Below are positions 16,210 to 24,734 of a DNA stretch of 64,000 nt, one piece after another; within the stretch, counting starts at the first letter, position 1; every line of letters begins with the position of its first letter. A program made the position numbers and the translations under genes. Origin of the DNA: Gemmatimonadota bacterium (GTDB lineage: Bacteria; Gemmatimonadota; Gemmatimonadetes; Longimicrobiales; Gaopeijiaceae); assembly GCA_022826565.1 (NCBI GenBank), contig JAJDUP010000035.1, forward strand, positions 62,001 to 126,000, written 5' to 3'. Under the pieces are notes generated by a model. The model saw nothing but the letters and a program-made list of their open reading frames with translations. It was not told where the DNA came from and did no database searches.

Positions 16210-17631
16210 TCAGCCTCCGATCAGCCAGGCCAGCAGGCTGGTGGGGACCGCGACGAGTTCGGGGTTTTCCAGGTCCAGCGCGCTTCGCGTCGCGACGACT
16301 CCTCGCCATCGCGACGCGGCCAGCGTGCGTGCGTTCCTTCTCCATCGGCGCTGGCCAACGTACTTGGATTCGATCGCGAGACCTCCGAATCCTGACCCGA
16401 CGAAATCGATCTCCTTTCGTGCCGGCGTGCGGTGGAAGAGAACGGAGTCGAAGTCGAGATAGGCTGCCGGATCCGCGCGGGCGAAGGATCGGATCAGGGC
16501 AACGCCCAACTGCTGTTCCGAGAGGGCGCCCAGGTTGGAGGGCATTTCGGCATGCGGCGGGGCAAGGGCGTAGATGGGATCCGTGAAGTATGTCTTCTCT
16601 TGCGACCGGAGCGCCGGACGGAGCACCCCCTTGGGCTGGCACGGATGACAGGGCCAAACTGCCAGGGCGTCGCGCAGCGCATCGATGCGGCGGCGAACGG
16701 TATGTGTCGATGTGCCCAGATCCGTAGCGACGTCATGGAGGTTGGTGGGAGAAGCGAGACCTCGGGCAAGCCGCATCAGGAACGCGCCCGACTGGGTCTT
16801 GGACCATCTCGACTGGACGAATGACTCACCGTGGATCACGTCCAGCAGCGCCTGACGGAGCGTGTGCCGTGCGCGATGGTCATCGGTGATGTGCGCCGCG
16901 ACGGCCTGCGGAAAGCCACCCACGGCCAGGTAGATATCCCACAGTTGAACGAGCTGGTTCTGCCACGGTGCGAGGGTCGCCACGGCTTCCTTCAACAACG
17001 CCGGCGTCAGTTCGCCGACCGGCACGGGGTGCGGATCCTGCGGAGGAGGATTCTCGGAACATGCATGGACAAACGCCCGGAAGGGCATCGGAAGAAGAAC
17101 GCGGTCCGAGTGCTCCGCTCCCCCGCGTCTCCCGGCGAGCGCCTTGACCGCTTCGTCCAGGTTGACGGCCGAGGAACCTGTGAGCACGACTGTATCCTGG
17201 GCGAAGCGAGCGTCGTTGTCTCGCAACCACTTGATGGCGGCGGGCCAGCCATCGGTGATCGCGGTGATTTCGTCAATGAACCAGAATCGAGGGCCCGCCT
17301 CGGGGGTCACCAGGGCTGCGGCGTCCACGAGTCGACGAAGGTCTGACGCCTGCAGCCTGTCTGCGGCGACATGCAGGATACGGCGAGGATCCGTGCCCGA
17401 CGCGATGACTCGCGCGATGGTCTTCTTGAGCTCGACTGATTTTCCCACCCGTCTTGGGCCGCGAAGCAGGTACAGGCCCCCAGGCACCAGATCCCCAAGC
17501 ACCCCGGCTGAATACTCGAACGGGGCCTTGCGCGCCTGCATCAAATCCGGATCCCTCAGGATCCAGGTCCGCGGTTCGGTCCACCAGCCGGCTCGGGCCA
17601 GGAGGTGTCGGAGTTCGTCTATCGTTGCCAA
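16210..17631 (-). CDS. AAA ATPase with DUF4143-like C-terminal domain (copy 2)
   Basis: 473 residues. Walker A GPRRVGKSV is at 58-66 and Walker B RFWFIDEIT near 115. TGSSAVNLDEAVK acts as sensor and LLPMPFRAFVHAC follows. An internal winged helix (NLHDVATDLGTSTHTVRRRIDALRDAL) is followed by a C-terminal nuclease-like patch, RKEIDFVGSGFGGLAIESKY, with Asp and E-S-K in PD-(D/E)xK order. It sits directly upstream of the REase-STAND gene with a 2-bp gap, implying a two-component module. Upstream lies an AT-rich block with a perfect 11-bp inverted repeat (17751-17782). It is only distantly similar to copies 1 and 3 in this window. Confidence 0.85.
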   Translation of the reverse strand: MATIDELRHLLARAGWWTEPRTWILRDPDLMQARKAPFEYSAGVLGDLVPGGLYLLRGPRRVGKSVELKKTIARVIASGTDPRRILHVAADRLQASDLRRLVDAAALVTPEAGPRFWFIDEITAITDGWPAAIKWLRDNDARFAQDTVVLTGSSAVNLDEAVKALAGRRGGAEHSDRVLLPMPFRAFVHACSENPPPQDPHPVPVGELTPALLKEAVATLAPWQNQLVQLWDIYLAVGGFPQAVAAHITDDHRARHTLRQALLDVIHGESFVQSRWSKTQSGAFLMRLARGLASPTNLHDVATDLGTSTHTVRRRIDALRDALAVWPCHPCQPKGVLRPALRSQEKTYFTDPIYALAPPHAEMPSNLGALSEQQLGVALIRSFARADPAAYLDFDSVLFHRTPARKEIDFVGSGFGGLAIESKYVGQRRWRRNARTLAASRWRGVVATRSALDLENPELVAVPTSLLAWLIGG

Positions 17632-17750
17632 CGCCCGGCTCCACTTCCAGGGTCGATCTGCGATTGGTGGCTACGGAGCAAAGATAAGTAGTCATCTGGT
17701 GGGACAAAAGAGGCACAAGGATCATGCCAATTTATTTCTGTGATAATGTC

Positions 17751-17782
17751 TACATAATCAGGTATTTGCCTCTGATTATGTA
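17751..17782. promoter_or_regulatory. Perfect 11-bp inverted repeat in an AT-rich island
   Basis: TACATAATCAG (17751-17761) and CTGATTATGTA (17772-17782) are exact reverse complements separated by 10 bases. They lie in roughly 120 bp of AT-rich DNA inside an otherwise GC-rich region. The site is about 120 bp upstream of the DUF4143 ATPase start (17631) and immediately before the relic at 17805. It is either an operator for that gene pair, a boundary of the inserted block, or both. TGTATACA overlaps its right side (17779-17786). Confidence 0.55.
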
Positions 17783-17804
17783 TACATAATATGCCATTAC
17801 ATGA

Positions 17805-17950
17805 TTAGTCTGTCAGATCAATGGGTGGGCGCACCTCCACGCCGAGTGGGCGGATGAGGAAGTCGGGCTCTATCACTTCCGGGACAAGCGGAAGCGCGAG
17901 GTCGACATCGTGCTGGAACGGTCGGGGCCGGACCCGCATGTTCGCCGTGC
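17805..17950 (+). pseudogene. C-terminal relic of another DUF4143 ATPase
   Basis: Plus-strand frame with codons from 17805 reads ...I-N-G-W-A-H-L-H-A-E-W-A-D-E-E, then G-L-Y-H-F-R-D-K-R-K-R-E-V-D-I-V-L-E-R. The second half is the diagnostic nuclease-like segment of DUF4143 proteins (compare YHYRDNTGLEVDAIVD in copy 1). No ATPase part precedes it: a stop lies at 17802-17804 and the AT-rich island beyond. Downstream the frame runs without homology into the antisense of the FtsX gene. It is opposite in orientation to the intact copy next door. Confidence 0.55.
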
Positions 17951-18015
17951 CGCTTCAGCGCCTGATGTCCCCGTCACCCTGACCATTGTACCGACCGGGC
18001 GAAGCGGGAGCGCCT

Positions 18016-19281
18016 CTACACCCGTACAGCCAGCCCGTCGTGGAGCGCTGTGCGGTAGGCCTTGAGCGCGGGCACGAACCCCATCAGGAATCCGGCCGCC
18101 ACCACCGCGCCCAGGAAAAGCAACTCGATCGAGCCGGGGGGCCGGATCGGGATGAAGAGCCCCGCCTGCGCCTCGACGATCGGCTGGCCGGCCGAAAGCA
18201 GCACGTACACCAGCGCCAGTCCTGCTATGGCGCCCGCCGCGGAAAGACACACCGACTCGAGCACCAGCAGCGCGACGATCCTCTTCGGCCCCGCGCCGAC
18301 GGCCCGCAGGATCGCCATCTCACGGCGCCGCTCGTTGAGCGATGTGTAGAGCGAGACCAGCATGCCGAGCAGCCCAACCAGCACGACGAAGATCGTCACC
18401 ACCCGCAGCCCGGTCTCCGCGTAGCCGATCCCCTGCCACATCTCGTTCAGCGCCAGCCCGGGGATGACCGCCATCATCGGCTCGCCCTGGTAGTCGTTGA
18501 CATCGCGCTGCAGCCGGAGCACGTCCCGCCGGTTGGTCGCGCCCACGAAGAACGACGTCACCTGGGTGATCTCGATCTCCTCCATCGCGAGCACTTCCTC
18601 GAGCGTGTGCTCCTCGCCGGGCATCGGGGGCGCGCCGTCCTCCCACCCGAAGTGGATGGCCTCGATGCCCTCGAGCGTGACGTATACCGCCCGGTCGACC
18701 GGCGTGAACGTCTTCTCGATGATGCCCACCACCGTGAAGGGCATTTCGTCGTGGTTCAGGAACCCCACCTCGCCGATCCCGTGCGTCACCGCGACCTGGT
18801 CGCCGAGCCCGTAGCCCAACTCGGCCGCCACGTCCGCGCCCAGTGTGACGTCGAAGACCTCCGAGCCGGCGCGGCCCCGGGCCAGCGCGATCTCCTGTCC
18901 GCCGCGGTACCGGTAGTAGCGGTAGAAGTCCTCGTTGGTGCCGATCACGCGGAATCCCCGGTGGCTGTCGCCCAGCCCGTAGGGGATGGTCCACTCGACC
19001 GCGGGGTGTTCGGCCCATTCGCGATAGGTGTCCCAGGACAGGTTGTTCGTGGGCGATCCCATGCCGAAGACCGAGTACAGGAGCAGCTGGATGGTGCCGC
19101 CCTTGGCGCCCACGATGAGGTCGGTCTGGCTGATCGTGTTGGAGAAGCTCTCGCGCATCCCCACGCGCACGTTCTCGACGCCGATCAGGAGCGCGACGCT
19201 GAGCGCGATCGAGCCGACCGTGAGCGAGGTGCTGAATGCGCGGTTGCGCAGCGACTTGAGCGCGAGGTCGAGAACGAGCAT
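18016..19281 (-). CDS. FtsX/MacB-type ABC transporter permease
   Basis: 421 residues, one N-terminal membrane helix (about 18-38) and three C-terminal helices (from about 290) flanking a large periplasmic domain of the MacB_PCD/LolE type. The FtsX domain carries the typical TSLNERRREMAILRAVGAGPKRIVALLVLES. It overlaps the LolD-like ATPase gene by one base (TGATG), so the two form one transporter. Such pairs extrude lipoproteins, peptides or metals, or transduce force. The adjacent DUF3299 protein suggests the subclass often found with that family. Transport substrate is not evident. Confidence 0.88.
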   Translation of the reverse strand: MLVLDLALKSLRNRAFSTSLTVGSIALSVALLIGVENVRVGMRESFSNTISQTDLIVGAKGGTIQLLLYSVFGMGSPTNNLSWDTYREWAEHPAVEWTIPYGLGDSHRGFRVIGTNEDFYRYYRYRGGQEIALARGRAGSEVFDVTLGADVAAELGYGLGDQVAVTHGIGEVGFLNHDEMPFTVVGIIEKTFTPVDRAVYVTLEGIEAIHFGWEDGAPPMPGEEHTLEEVLAMEEIEITQVTSFFVGATNRRDVLRLQRDVNDYQGEPMMAVIPGLALNEMWQGIGYAETGLRVVTIFVVLVGLLGMLVSLYTSLNERRREMAILRAVGAGPKRIVALLVLESVCLSAAGAIAGLALVYVLLSAGQPIVEAQAGLFIPIRPPGSIELLFLGAVVAAGFLMGFVPALKAYRTALHDGLAVRV

Positions 19282-19964
19282 CAGAGCGCCGCCTTGTTGA
19301 CGTCCGGAAGCGAGATCGTGCGCGAGAACATGCCCTCCAGGGTGCGGTCGTGGCTGACGAACACCAGCGTGGCCCCGGCGCTCTCACACTCCGCGAAGAG
19401 CAGCTCGAGGAACGCTTCCCGCCGGTCGAAGTCGAGCGATGAGGTCGGTTCGTCGGCCACGACGATCTCCGGCGCGCCGATCAGCGCCCGGCACGCCGCC
19501 ACCCGCTGCTGCTGGCCCACCGAGAGCTCCGTCACCCGCTTTTTCAGCAGATCGCCGATGTGAAGGTGGTCGGCGAGCAGCGCGGCGGTCTCCTTGATGC
19601 CCGCGCCGTCCAGCCGGGCCCTCCGCGCGGCATTCATGCGGACCGGGAGCGCGATGTTGTCCAGAACCGAGAGGTAGGGGATGAGGTTGAACATCTGGAA
19701 CACGTAGCCGATGTGTTCCGCCCGAAAGGCGTCGCGCTGCGCCCCCGAGAGCGAGGCGAGATCCCTGTCCAGCACCCTGACCTCGCCCTCATCGGGCTTC
19801 AGCACACCCGCCAGCACGCCGAGCAGCGTCGTCTTGCCGCTCCCGCTGGGACCGAAGAGGAACGCGCGCGCGCCCCGCTCTAGCGTCAGTTCGGGAATGT
19901 CCAGCACCCACGGGTCGCTGCCGTAGCGAAAACGGAGGCCGCGAACGTCGATTGCGAGGCTCAT
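19281..19964 (-). CDS. LolD/MacB-type ABC transporter ATPase
   Basis: 227 residues from the ATG at 19964, chosen because GAGGATCC precedes it; a TTG at 19985 is less likely. Walker A is GPSGSGKTTL, Q-loop VFQMFNLIPYLSVLDN, signature LSVGQQQRVAACRALIGAP, Walker B IVVADEPTSSLD, and the terminal switch is FVSHDRTL. This is the LolD/MacB/FtsE pattern. It is coupled by one-base overlap to the FtsX-type permease and lies 69 bp downstream of the DUF3299 gene, all in one orientation. Confidence 0.92.
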   Translation of the reverse strand: MSLAIDVRGLRFRYGSDPWVLDIPELTLERGARAFLFGPSGSGKTTLLGVLAGVLKPDEGEVRVLDRDLASLSGAQRDAFRAEHIGYVFQMFNLIPYLSVLDNIALPVRMNAARRARLDGAGIKETAALLADHLHIGDLLKKRVTELSVGQQQRVAACRALIGAPEIVVADEPTSSLDFDRREAFLELLFAECESAGATLVFVSHDRTLEGMFSRTISLPDVNKAAL

Positions 19965-20033
19965 CCAGGATCCTCGGCTCGGCAATGCCTCATCTCGGGG
20001 CCAAGCCCGGGCAGACGCGCGGCCGATCGCCGC

Positions 20034-20609
20034 TCAGGCCTCGTACGGATACACGCGCTCGCCGACGATGGTGAATCCCACGTAGCCGTAGACGCTCTCC
20101 GTCATTTCGATCTTGAGCACGCCCTCGACCCACACCGGGTTCCACCCGTCCATCTTCGCGCGCTTCCCTTCGTCCATCTGGATGTAGACAAGCTGGTTGG
20201 GCGGGGGAGGCGGCGTGTGGATGCAGGCGCCGACGTACGGCACGAGGAGGAATTCCGTCGCCGAAGACGCGAAGTCCTCGAGCGGCACGGTGAAGCCGGG
20301 AACCTTGACGAGCTTCCCCTCCAGCGCGGCCAGTTCCTCGGTCTTTTCGCCGGTCCGGTAGTTGAGCTTGGCCAGGAGCCGCCAGCCCACCTCGGTGGGA
20401 TCGTCGGCGGTTGCGGCCGGGGATGGATCGGCCGCGGGCCGAATGACGGCCACGGGCCAGGTGGCGGTTCCGGCTCCCTGGACGGTGCCCGGCCCATCGA
20501 CGGCCGCGGGCTCCGTGACGGGCCCCAACTGGCCGCCCGCACCGGCGGGGGTCGCCGCAAACAGCATGGCGGCTGCCGCGGAAAGAAGTCTGCGACTGGC
20601 TGTATTCAT
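20034..20609 (-). CDS. Exported DUF3299 protein
   Basis: 191 residues with a signal peptide (MNTASRRLLSAAAAMLFAATPAGA) and a low-complexity Ala/Pro linker to about residue 70. A DUF3299 domain follows: GWRLLAKLNYRTGE, KVPGFTVPLE, and the hallmark EFLLVPYVGACIHTPPPPPNQLVYI. The Cys-Ile-His in that last motif is suggestive of a metal site. In other bacteria the family is repeatedly encoded with a LolD/FtsX-type ABC pair, as here, and some such clusters have been tied to metal (zinc) homeostasis. That link is remembered rather than checked. It is 24 bp downstream of the M20 peptidase gene. Confidence 0.88.
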   Translation of the reverse strand: MNTASRRLLSAAAAMLFAATPAGAGGQLGPVTEPAAVDGPGTVQGAGTATWPVAVIRPAADPSPAATADDPTEVGWRLLAKLNYRTGEKTEELAALEGKLVKVPGFTVPLEDFASSATEFLLVPYVGACIHTPPPPPNQLVYIQMDEGKRAKMDGWNPVWVEGVLKIEMTESVYGYVGFTIVGERVYPYEA

Positions 20610-20633
20610 CAGAAACCTCCGATTGTCAGGTCC

Positions 20634-22244
20634 TCAGCGGGATTCCTGGTCATCCTCCGAGATCGGCCGCGTGAGCGTAGGATAAATGATCCCCAACTGT
20701 TCAAGATACGTGTCGAACCGGGTCTCGTCGTAGTAGTACTGCCGCAGGAGCGGGCGGAACGCTTCCATGATTTCCCGGTTGAGATCGATGGGCGGCGGAT
20801 CGTCGGGTCCCAGGAATGGAATATACTCGACACCCGCGGTCTGGTCTTCCCGGAAGTAGGTCCAGGCCTGATCGACCAGCTCCGGCTGGGCGAAGAGCTG
20901 GAGTGCGGTGCGGGCCATGACGCGGGCGCCCGCGACCGCTCCCTTGTGTGCGATCGGGGTGGCCATCGCCATGGCGCTCGACCAGTGGTGGCCCGGGAGG
21001 CCCGGCACGTTCGACGGGAAACGCAGGGTCACCGTGGGCACGTTCCAGGAGATGTCGCCGATGTCGTCGGATCCGCCGCTCCGGCGCGGGCCCGGCGTGC
21101 CGAGCTGCGAGAGCGCGGTCGGCATCCCCGACGGGACGCTCCCCACCGATTCCTGCACCGCGCTCGCGAAGTCGTGATCGTCGTCGGTCCACTCCGGCAG
21201 CCCGACGTCCTCGATGTGCTCGTACATCGTTTCGGCCACGACCTTGTTGAAGTGCCGCGGCCACGCGGTGCCGATGATGCGGTACGACATCTCGGTGTCG
21301 GTCATCATGGCCGCGCCCTCGGCGATGCGGATGGCCGTGTCGAAGTTGCGCTTGATGTCCTCGTAGTCCATCTCGCGGATGAAGTACCACACCGACGCCC
21401 GCGACGGCACCACGTTGGGCTGGTCGCCGCCGTCGCTGATGACGTAGTGGGAGCGCTGGTCGGGCCGCAGGTGCTCGCGCCGGAAGTTCCAGGCGACGTT
21501 CATCAGCTCGACCGCGTCCAGCGCGCTGCGGCCGCGCCAGGGAGCGCCCGCTCCGTGCGCCGCCTCGCCCTCGAAGCTGAACTCCACGGAGACGAGCCCC
21601 GTCCCGCCGCCCTGCCCCCAGCTCACCGACAGGTTGCTGCTGACGTGCGTGAACAGCGTGACGTCGATGTCCTCCAGATACCCGTCCCGCACGTACCACG
21701 CCTTCGAAGCCAGCTGCTCCTCGGCGACTCCGGGCCAGAGCACCAGCGTGCCCCCGATGCCCTCGGCCTCCATGACGTCCTTGAGCGCCAGCGCCGCCAC
21801 CACGTTCACGGCCTGCCCGGAGTTGTGCCCCTCGCCGTGCCCGGGCGCCCCCGGGATCAGCGGGTCGTGGTAGGCCACGCCCGGCTTCTGGTTCGCCTTC
21901 GGAATCCCGTCGATGTCCGACCCGAAGGAAATGACCGGACTCCCGCTCCCCCAGCGTGCAAACCATGCCGTCGGAATTCCCGAAGGCTCGCGCTCGATGT
22001 TGAAGCCGTTCTCTTCCAGAATCCCTGTGATGTAGGCCGAAGTCTCGATCTCCTGCTGTCCGAGTTCGGAGAAGGAAAAGATCTTGTCGACCATGACCTG
22101 GGCCAGCTTGGCCCGCTCCAGGACGCCCGCTTCCACGCGTTCCACCAGGGGCTCGAGCTCACCGTCCGAGAGGCTCTGGGCGGCGGTTGCGCCGGGGGCG
22201 ACGAAAAGGGCGACCAGCGCCGTCGTGAACGTTCGTTTAGGCAT
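20634..22244 (-). CDS. Secreted M20-family amidohydrolase/peptidase
   Basis: 536 residues with a signal peptide ending near ATAAQ. M20 features include GSDIDGIPKANQKPG (around residues 108-122; second half of the HxD metal motif region), GHNSGQAVNVVAALALKDVM, and PGVAEEQLASKAW with the Glu-Glu pair. A lid domain carries SFEGEAAHGAGAPWRGRSALDAVELMNVAW. The overall pattern resembles AbgB-type aminobenzoyl-glutamate hydrolases and amidohydrolase-like M20D enzymes. It lies 116 bp downstream of the LuxR paralogue B and 24 bp before DUF3299, so it is probably part of that operon. Confidence 0.9.
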   Translation of the reverse strand: MPKRTFTTALVALFVAPGATAAQSLSDGELEPLVERVEAGVLERAKLAQVMVDKIFSFSELGQQEIETSAYITGILEENGFNIEREPSGIPTAWFARWGSGSPVISFGSDIDGIPKANQKPGVAYHDPLIPGAPGHGEGHNSGQAVNVVAALALKDVMEAEGIGGTLVLWPGVAEEQLASKAWYVRDGYLEDIDVTLFTHVSSNLSVSWGQGGGTGLVSVEFSFEGEAAHGAGAPWRGRSALDAVELMNVAWNFRREHLRPDQRSHYVISDGGDQPNVVPSRASVWYFIREMDYEDIKRNFDTAIRIAEGAAMMTDTEMSYRIIGTAWPRHFNKVVAETMYEHIEDVGLPEWTDDDHDFASAVQESVGSVPSGMPTALSQLGTPGPRRSGGSDDIGDISWNVPTVTLRFPSNVPGLPGHHWSSAMAMATPIAHKGAVAGARVMARTALQLFAQPELVDQAWTYFREDQTAGVEYIPFLGPDDPPPIDLNREIMEAFRPLLRQYYYDETRFDTYLEQLGIIYPTLTRPISEDDQESR

Positions 22245-22360
22245 TGACGCACCTGGGTCGGAAGGACTGGGGAATCAGGGACTTCTGAAGATAGGGGCTG
22301 GCCGCCCGCGCCGGAAAGATGCATGGCTCTGAAACAACGCCGATGCCCCAACGCGAGAGA

Positions 22361-23509
22361 TCAGGGCTGCCCTGCCACTCTCTCCAGGGACAACACCCGC
22401 CGCACCAGATCCGTTTGCCTCGAAATGCCCTGCTTGCGGAAGATCTGTTTCAGATGCCAGCGTACGGTCCCCTCGGTGCGGTCCGTCCGGGAGGCGATTT
22501 CGCGCAGCGTATGACCGTCGGCCAGCATGACCGCGAGGCGGCTCTCGGCCGGAGTGAGACCCAGGACCTCGGCCGCCAGGTCCGGGGCAATCCGGGACCG
22601 CTTCTCGGGATCCACGATCAGCACGACGGCGGCAACCCGGAGCGGTCGGAAATCCCACGCCCGCCCGGCCACGGGACTGACATGCAGCATCAGCCGTGTC
22701 CGCGACCGGGAGCGGCGGATCGTCATCGTACCCGCCGACCCCTGCTCTCCGAAGGGCGGCACCGCCTCCGCCAGCAGTCGCCGCAGCTGATCGTTTTCCC
22801 GCGGCGCCAGAGCACGCAGGTAGCCGCCCGAATCGAGCACACCGTTGCGATGCCGCAGGAGCTTCGTGGCCGCGTCGTTCGTCACCACGACCCGCCCCTG
22901 CCGGTCCAGCTGTACCAGGCCGATGCTACCACCGTCGAGCAGTCCTGCGAGCGAATTGCTCAGCGCCCGGGCGTCGGCCAGTGCCGGCCACATCGACCCG
23001 AAGAGGCACAGGTGCGGCAGCAGACGCTCGATCACCGCGATCTGGGCCGTGGACCATCCCCGGGTTTCGATGCTGTCACCGAAGGTCCATATCGTGTGCA
23101 ACCGGTTCGGTCCGTCCAGGCGCACGTGCAGTCCATGCTGCATGTCGACCCTGGGCAGGAACTCGTTGTAGGCCAACGAGGTCTTCTTCTCGTCTTCCGT
23201 GTACAGATCCGCGACCGGCATCAGTTCGCCGCTGGGAAGCCATCCCATGCGGGGAACCCGTTCGTCGTGCGACCAGTATGCACGGAAGTACTCTCGTTCA
23301 AGGTCCTCGCAGCGCTGGCCGCCAAGACAGATGCGCCACCAGGCGATCGATTCGGGCGCCAGGCCGGCGTCGCCCGTGATGAGCACGGAATTCCCCTTCG
23401 CACCGACCGCCATGTCGATGAGGCCGGCCGCTGTCGGCCAGTGACCAGGGTCGAGCGCGGCCTCTTGCAATGATGCAACTATCTGCCCGAACAAGGCCTT
23501 TGGGGTCAT
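22361..23509 (-). CDS. LuxR-type HTH transcriptional regulator (paralogue B)
   Basis: From the ATG at 23509 the protein is 382 residues, the same length as paralogue A (6203-7351), and aligns end to end. Shared blocks include SL(Q/H)EAALD at the N-terminus, AVPPFG and GTMTIRR in the middle, and a near-identical C-terminal HTH (LTPAESRLAVMLADGHTLREIASRTDRTEGTVRWHLKQIFRKQGISRQTDLVRRVLS). An alternative ATG at 23542 adds 11 residues without a better ribosome site. It heads the M20/DUF3299/ABC gene string. The paralogue pair, plus the relic at 6107, suggests a locally expanded regulator family. Confidence 0.87.
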   Translation of the reverse strand: MTPKALFGQIVASLQEAALDPGHWPTAAGLIDMAVGAKGNSVLITGDAGLAPESIAWWRICLGGQRCEDLEREYFRAYWSHDERVPRMGWLPSGELMPVADLYTEDEKKTSLAYNEFLPRVDMQHGLHVRLDGPNRLHTIWTFGDSIETRGWSTAQIAVIERLLPHLCLFGSMWPALADARALSNSLAGLLDGGSIGLVQLDRQGRVVVTNDAATKLLRHRNGVLDSGGYLRALAPRENDQLRRLLAEAVPPFGEQGSAGTMTIRRSRSRTRLMLHVSPVAGRAWDFRPLRVAAVVLIVDPEKRSRIAPDLAAEVLGLTPAESRLAVMLADGHTLREIASRTDRTEGTVRWHLKQIFRKQGISRQTDLVRRVLSLERVAGQP

Positions 23510-23611
23510 TGGCGTTCCGCATTTTGCCGTGTGTAAGGTCATTTATGTCGCATATGACTTGCAACGGTAACGCCCCGGACCCCTTCTCTCGCCTCCCAAA
23601 TGGAGTGGGAA

Positions 23612-24670
23612 TCACCCCCGCCGGTACGCGAACGGCCACACGTGGAAGTAGTCCTTCACATTCCCCCACAGCTTCGACAGCCCCTTGGGCTCGAAGATCA
23701 GGAAGAGGATGATGACGAGGCCGAAGACCGCCTGCTGCGCGTACGGAAGCAGACCCGCGACCGCCGGGGCGGTGTCCTGCAGCGCGCGCCCCGCGTTGGT
23801 GATCAGCGCCGGCAGCAGCGTGATCAGCACCGCGCCGAAGAACGACCCGCGGATCGAGCCGAGACCCCCGACGATGATCATCGCCAGGTAGACGATGCTC
23901 GTCTCCAGCGTGAAGCGCTCCCAGGTGATGATCGTGCGGTAGTAGGCGATCATCGCGCCGGCCAGGCCGACGAAGAACGACGAGGTGGCGAAGGCCAGCA
24001 GCTTGGTGCGGAAGAGGTTCACGCCGATCACGCTCGCCGCGATGTCCTGGTCCCGCACCGCCACGAAGGCGCGCCCCATGCGCGTGCGGAAGAGGTTGGC
24101 CGCGAAGAGCGCCGTGCCCGCCGCCATCAGCACCCCGAACCAGTAGAAGTTGAAACCGCTGTTGAGTCGCACGCCGAAGAGGCGCGGGGCCGGCAGCACG
24201 ATGGCTTCGGTGCCGCCGGTCACCGCCGTCCAGTGGGTCATCCCCCACTCCACGATCTCCTGCGCGGCGAGCGTCGCGATCGCCAGGTACAGCCCCTTCA
24301 GCCGCAGCGACGGCAGCCCGAAGAAGGTGCCCGCCACGGAGGTCATCACGCACGCAAGCGCGATGCTGACCCCCCACGGCAGCCCCAGGTTCATGGTGAG
24401 CAGCCCCGCGCTGTACGCCCCGATCGCCATGAACGCGCCCTGCCCCAGCGAGATCTGGCCGGTGTAGCCCACCAGAATGTTCAGGCCGATCGCGCCGACC
24501 GTGGCGATGGCGACCTGGTTGGCCAGGTCCAGCCAGTACGGACTCGCGAAGAAGGGGAAGACGAGCACGAAGACGGCAAACACCGCCAGCCGGATCCGCT
24601 GCATCGGCCACGGTCGCAGCCCCATGTCGGCCTCGTAGCGGGTGTGGAATACGCCGCACTCGAGGCTCAT
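23612..24670 (-). CDS. livM: Branched-chain amino acid-type ABC transporter permease LivM
   Basis: 352 residues from the ATG at 24670. A multi-pass membrane protein with the LivM signature GYTGQISLGQGAFMAIGAY and the EAA-like loop GRAFVAVRDQDIAASVIGVN, ending in a short KLWGNVKDYFHVWPFAYRRG tail. It pairs with LivH 65 bp upstream. The next expected gene downstream is livK; instead the inserted 10.8-kb block begins here, with a divergent AT-rich stretch between 23510 and 23600. Confidence 0.93.
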   Translation of the reverse strand: MSLECGVFHTRYEADMGLRPWPMQRIRLAVFAVFVLVFPFFASPYWLDLANQVAIATVGAIGLNILVGYTGQISLGQGAFMAIGAYSAGLLTMNLGLPWGVSIALACVMTSVAGTFFGLPSLRLKGLYLAIATLAAQEIVEWGMTHWTAVTGGTEAIVLPAPRLFGVRLNSGFNFYWFGVLMAAGTALFAANLFRTRMGRAFVAVRDQDIAASVIGVNLFRTKLLAFATSSFFVGLAGAMIAYYRTIITWERFTLETSIVYLAMIIVGGLGSIRGSFFGAVLITLLPALITNAGRALQDTAPAVAGLLPYAQQAVFGLVIILFLIFEPKGLSKLWGNVKDYFHVWPFAYRRG

Positions 24671-24734
24671 TGCGCGCTCCCATCGTGCGCGGCGCGCCCG
24701 CACCGCTCCCGCCCGCTCTCTCGCCGTGACGTCT

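Noticed and set aside
16208-16657. N-terminal extension of the REase-STAND protein
   Set aside because: The frame stays open upstream but the extra 150 residues are Arg/Pro-rich and antisense-like to the preceding gene; the ATG at 16207, 2 bp after its stop, fits an operon.
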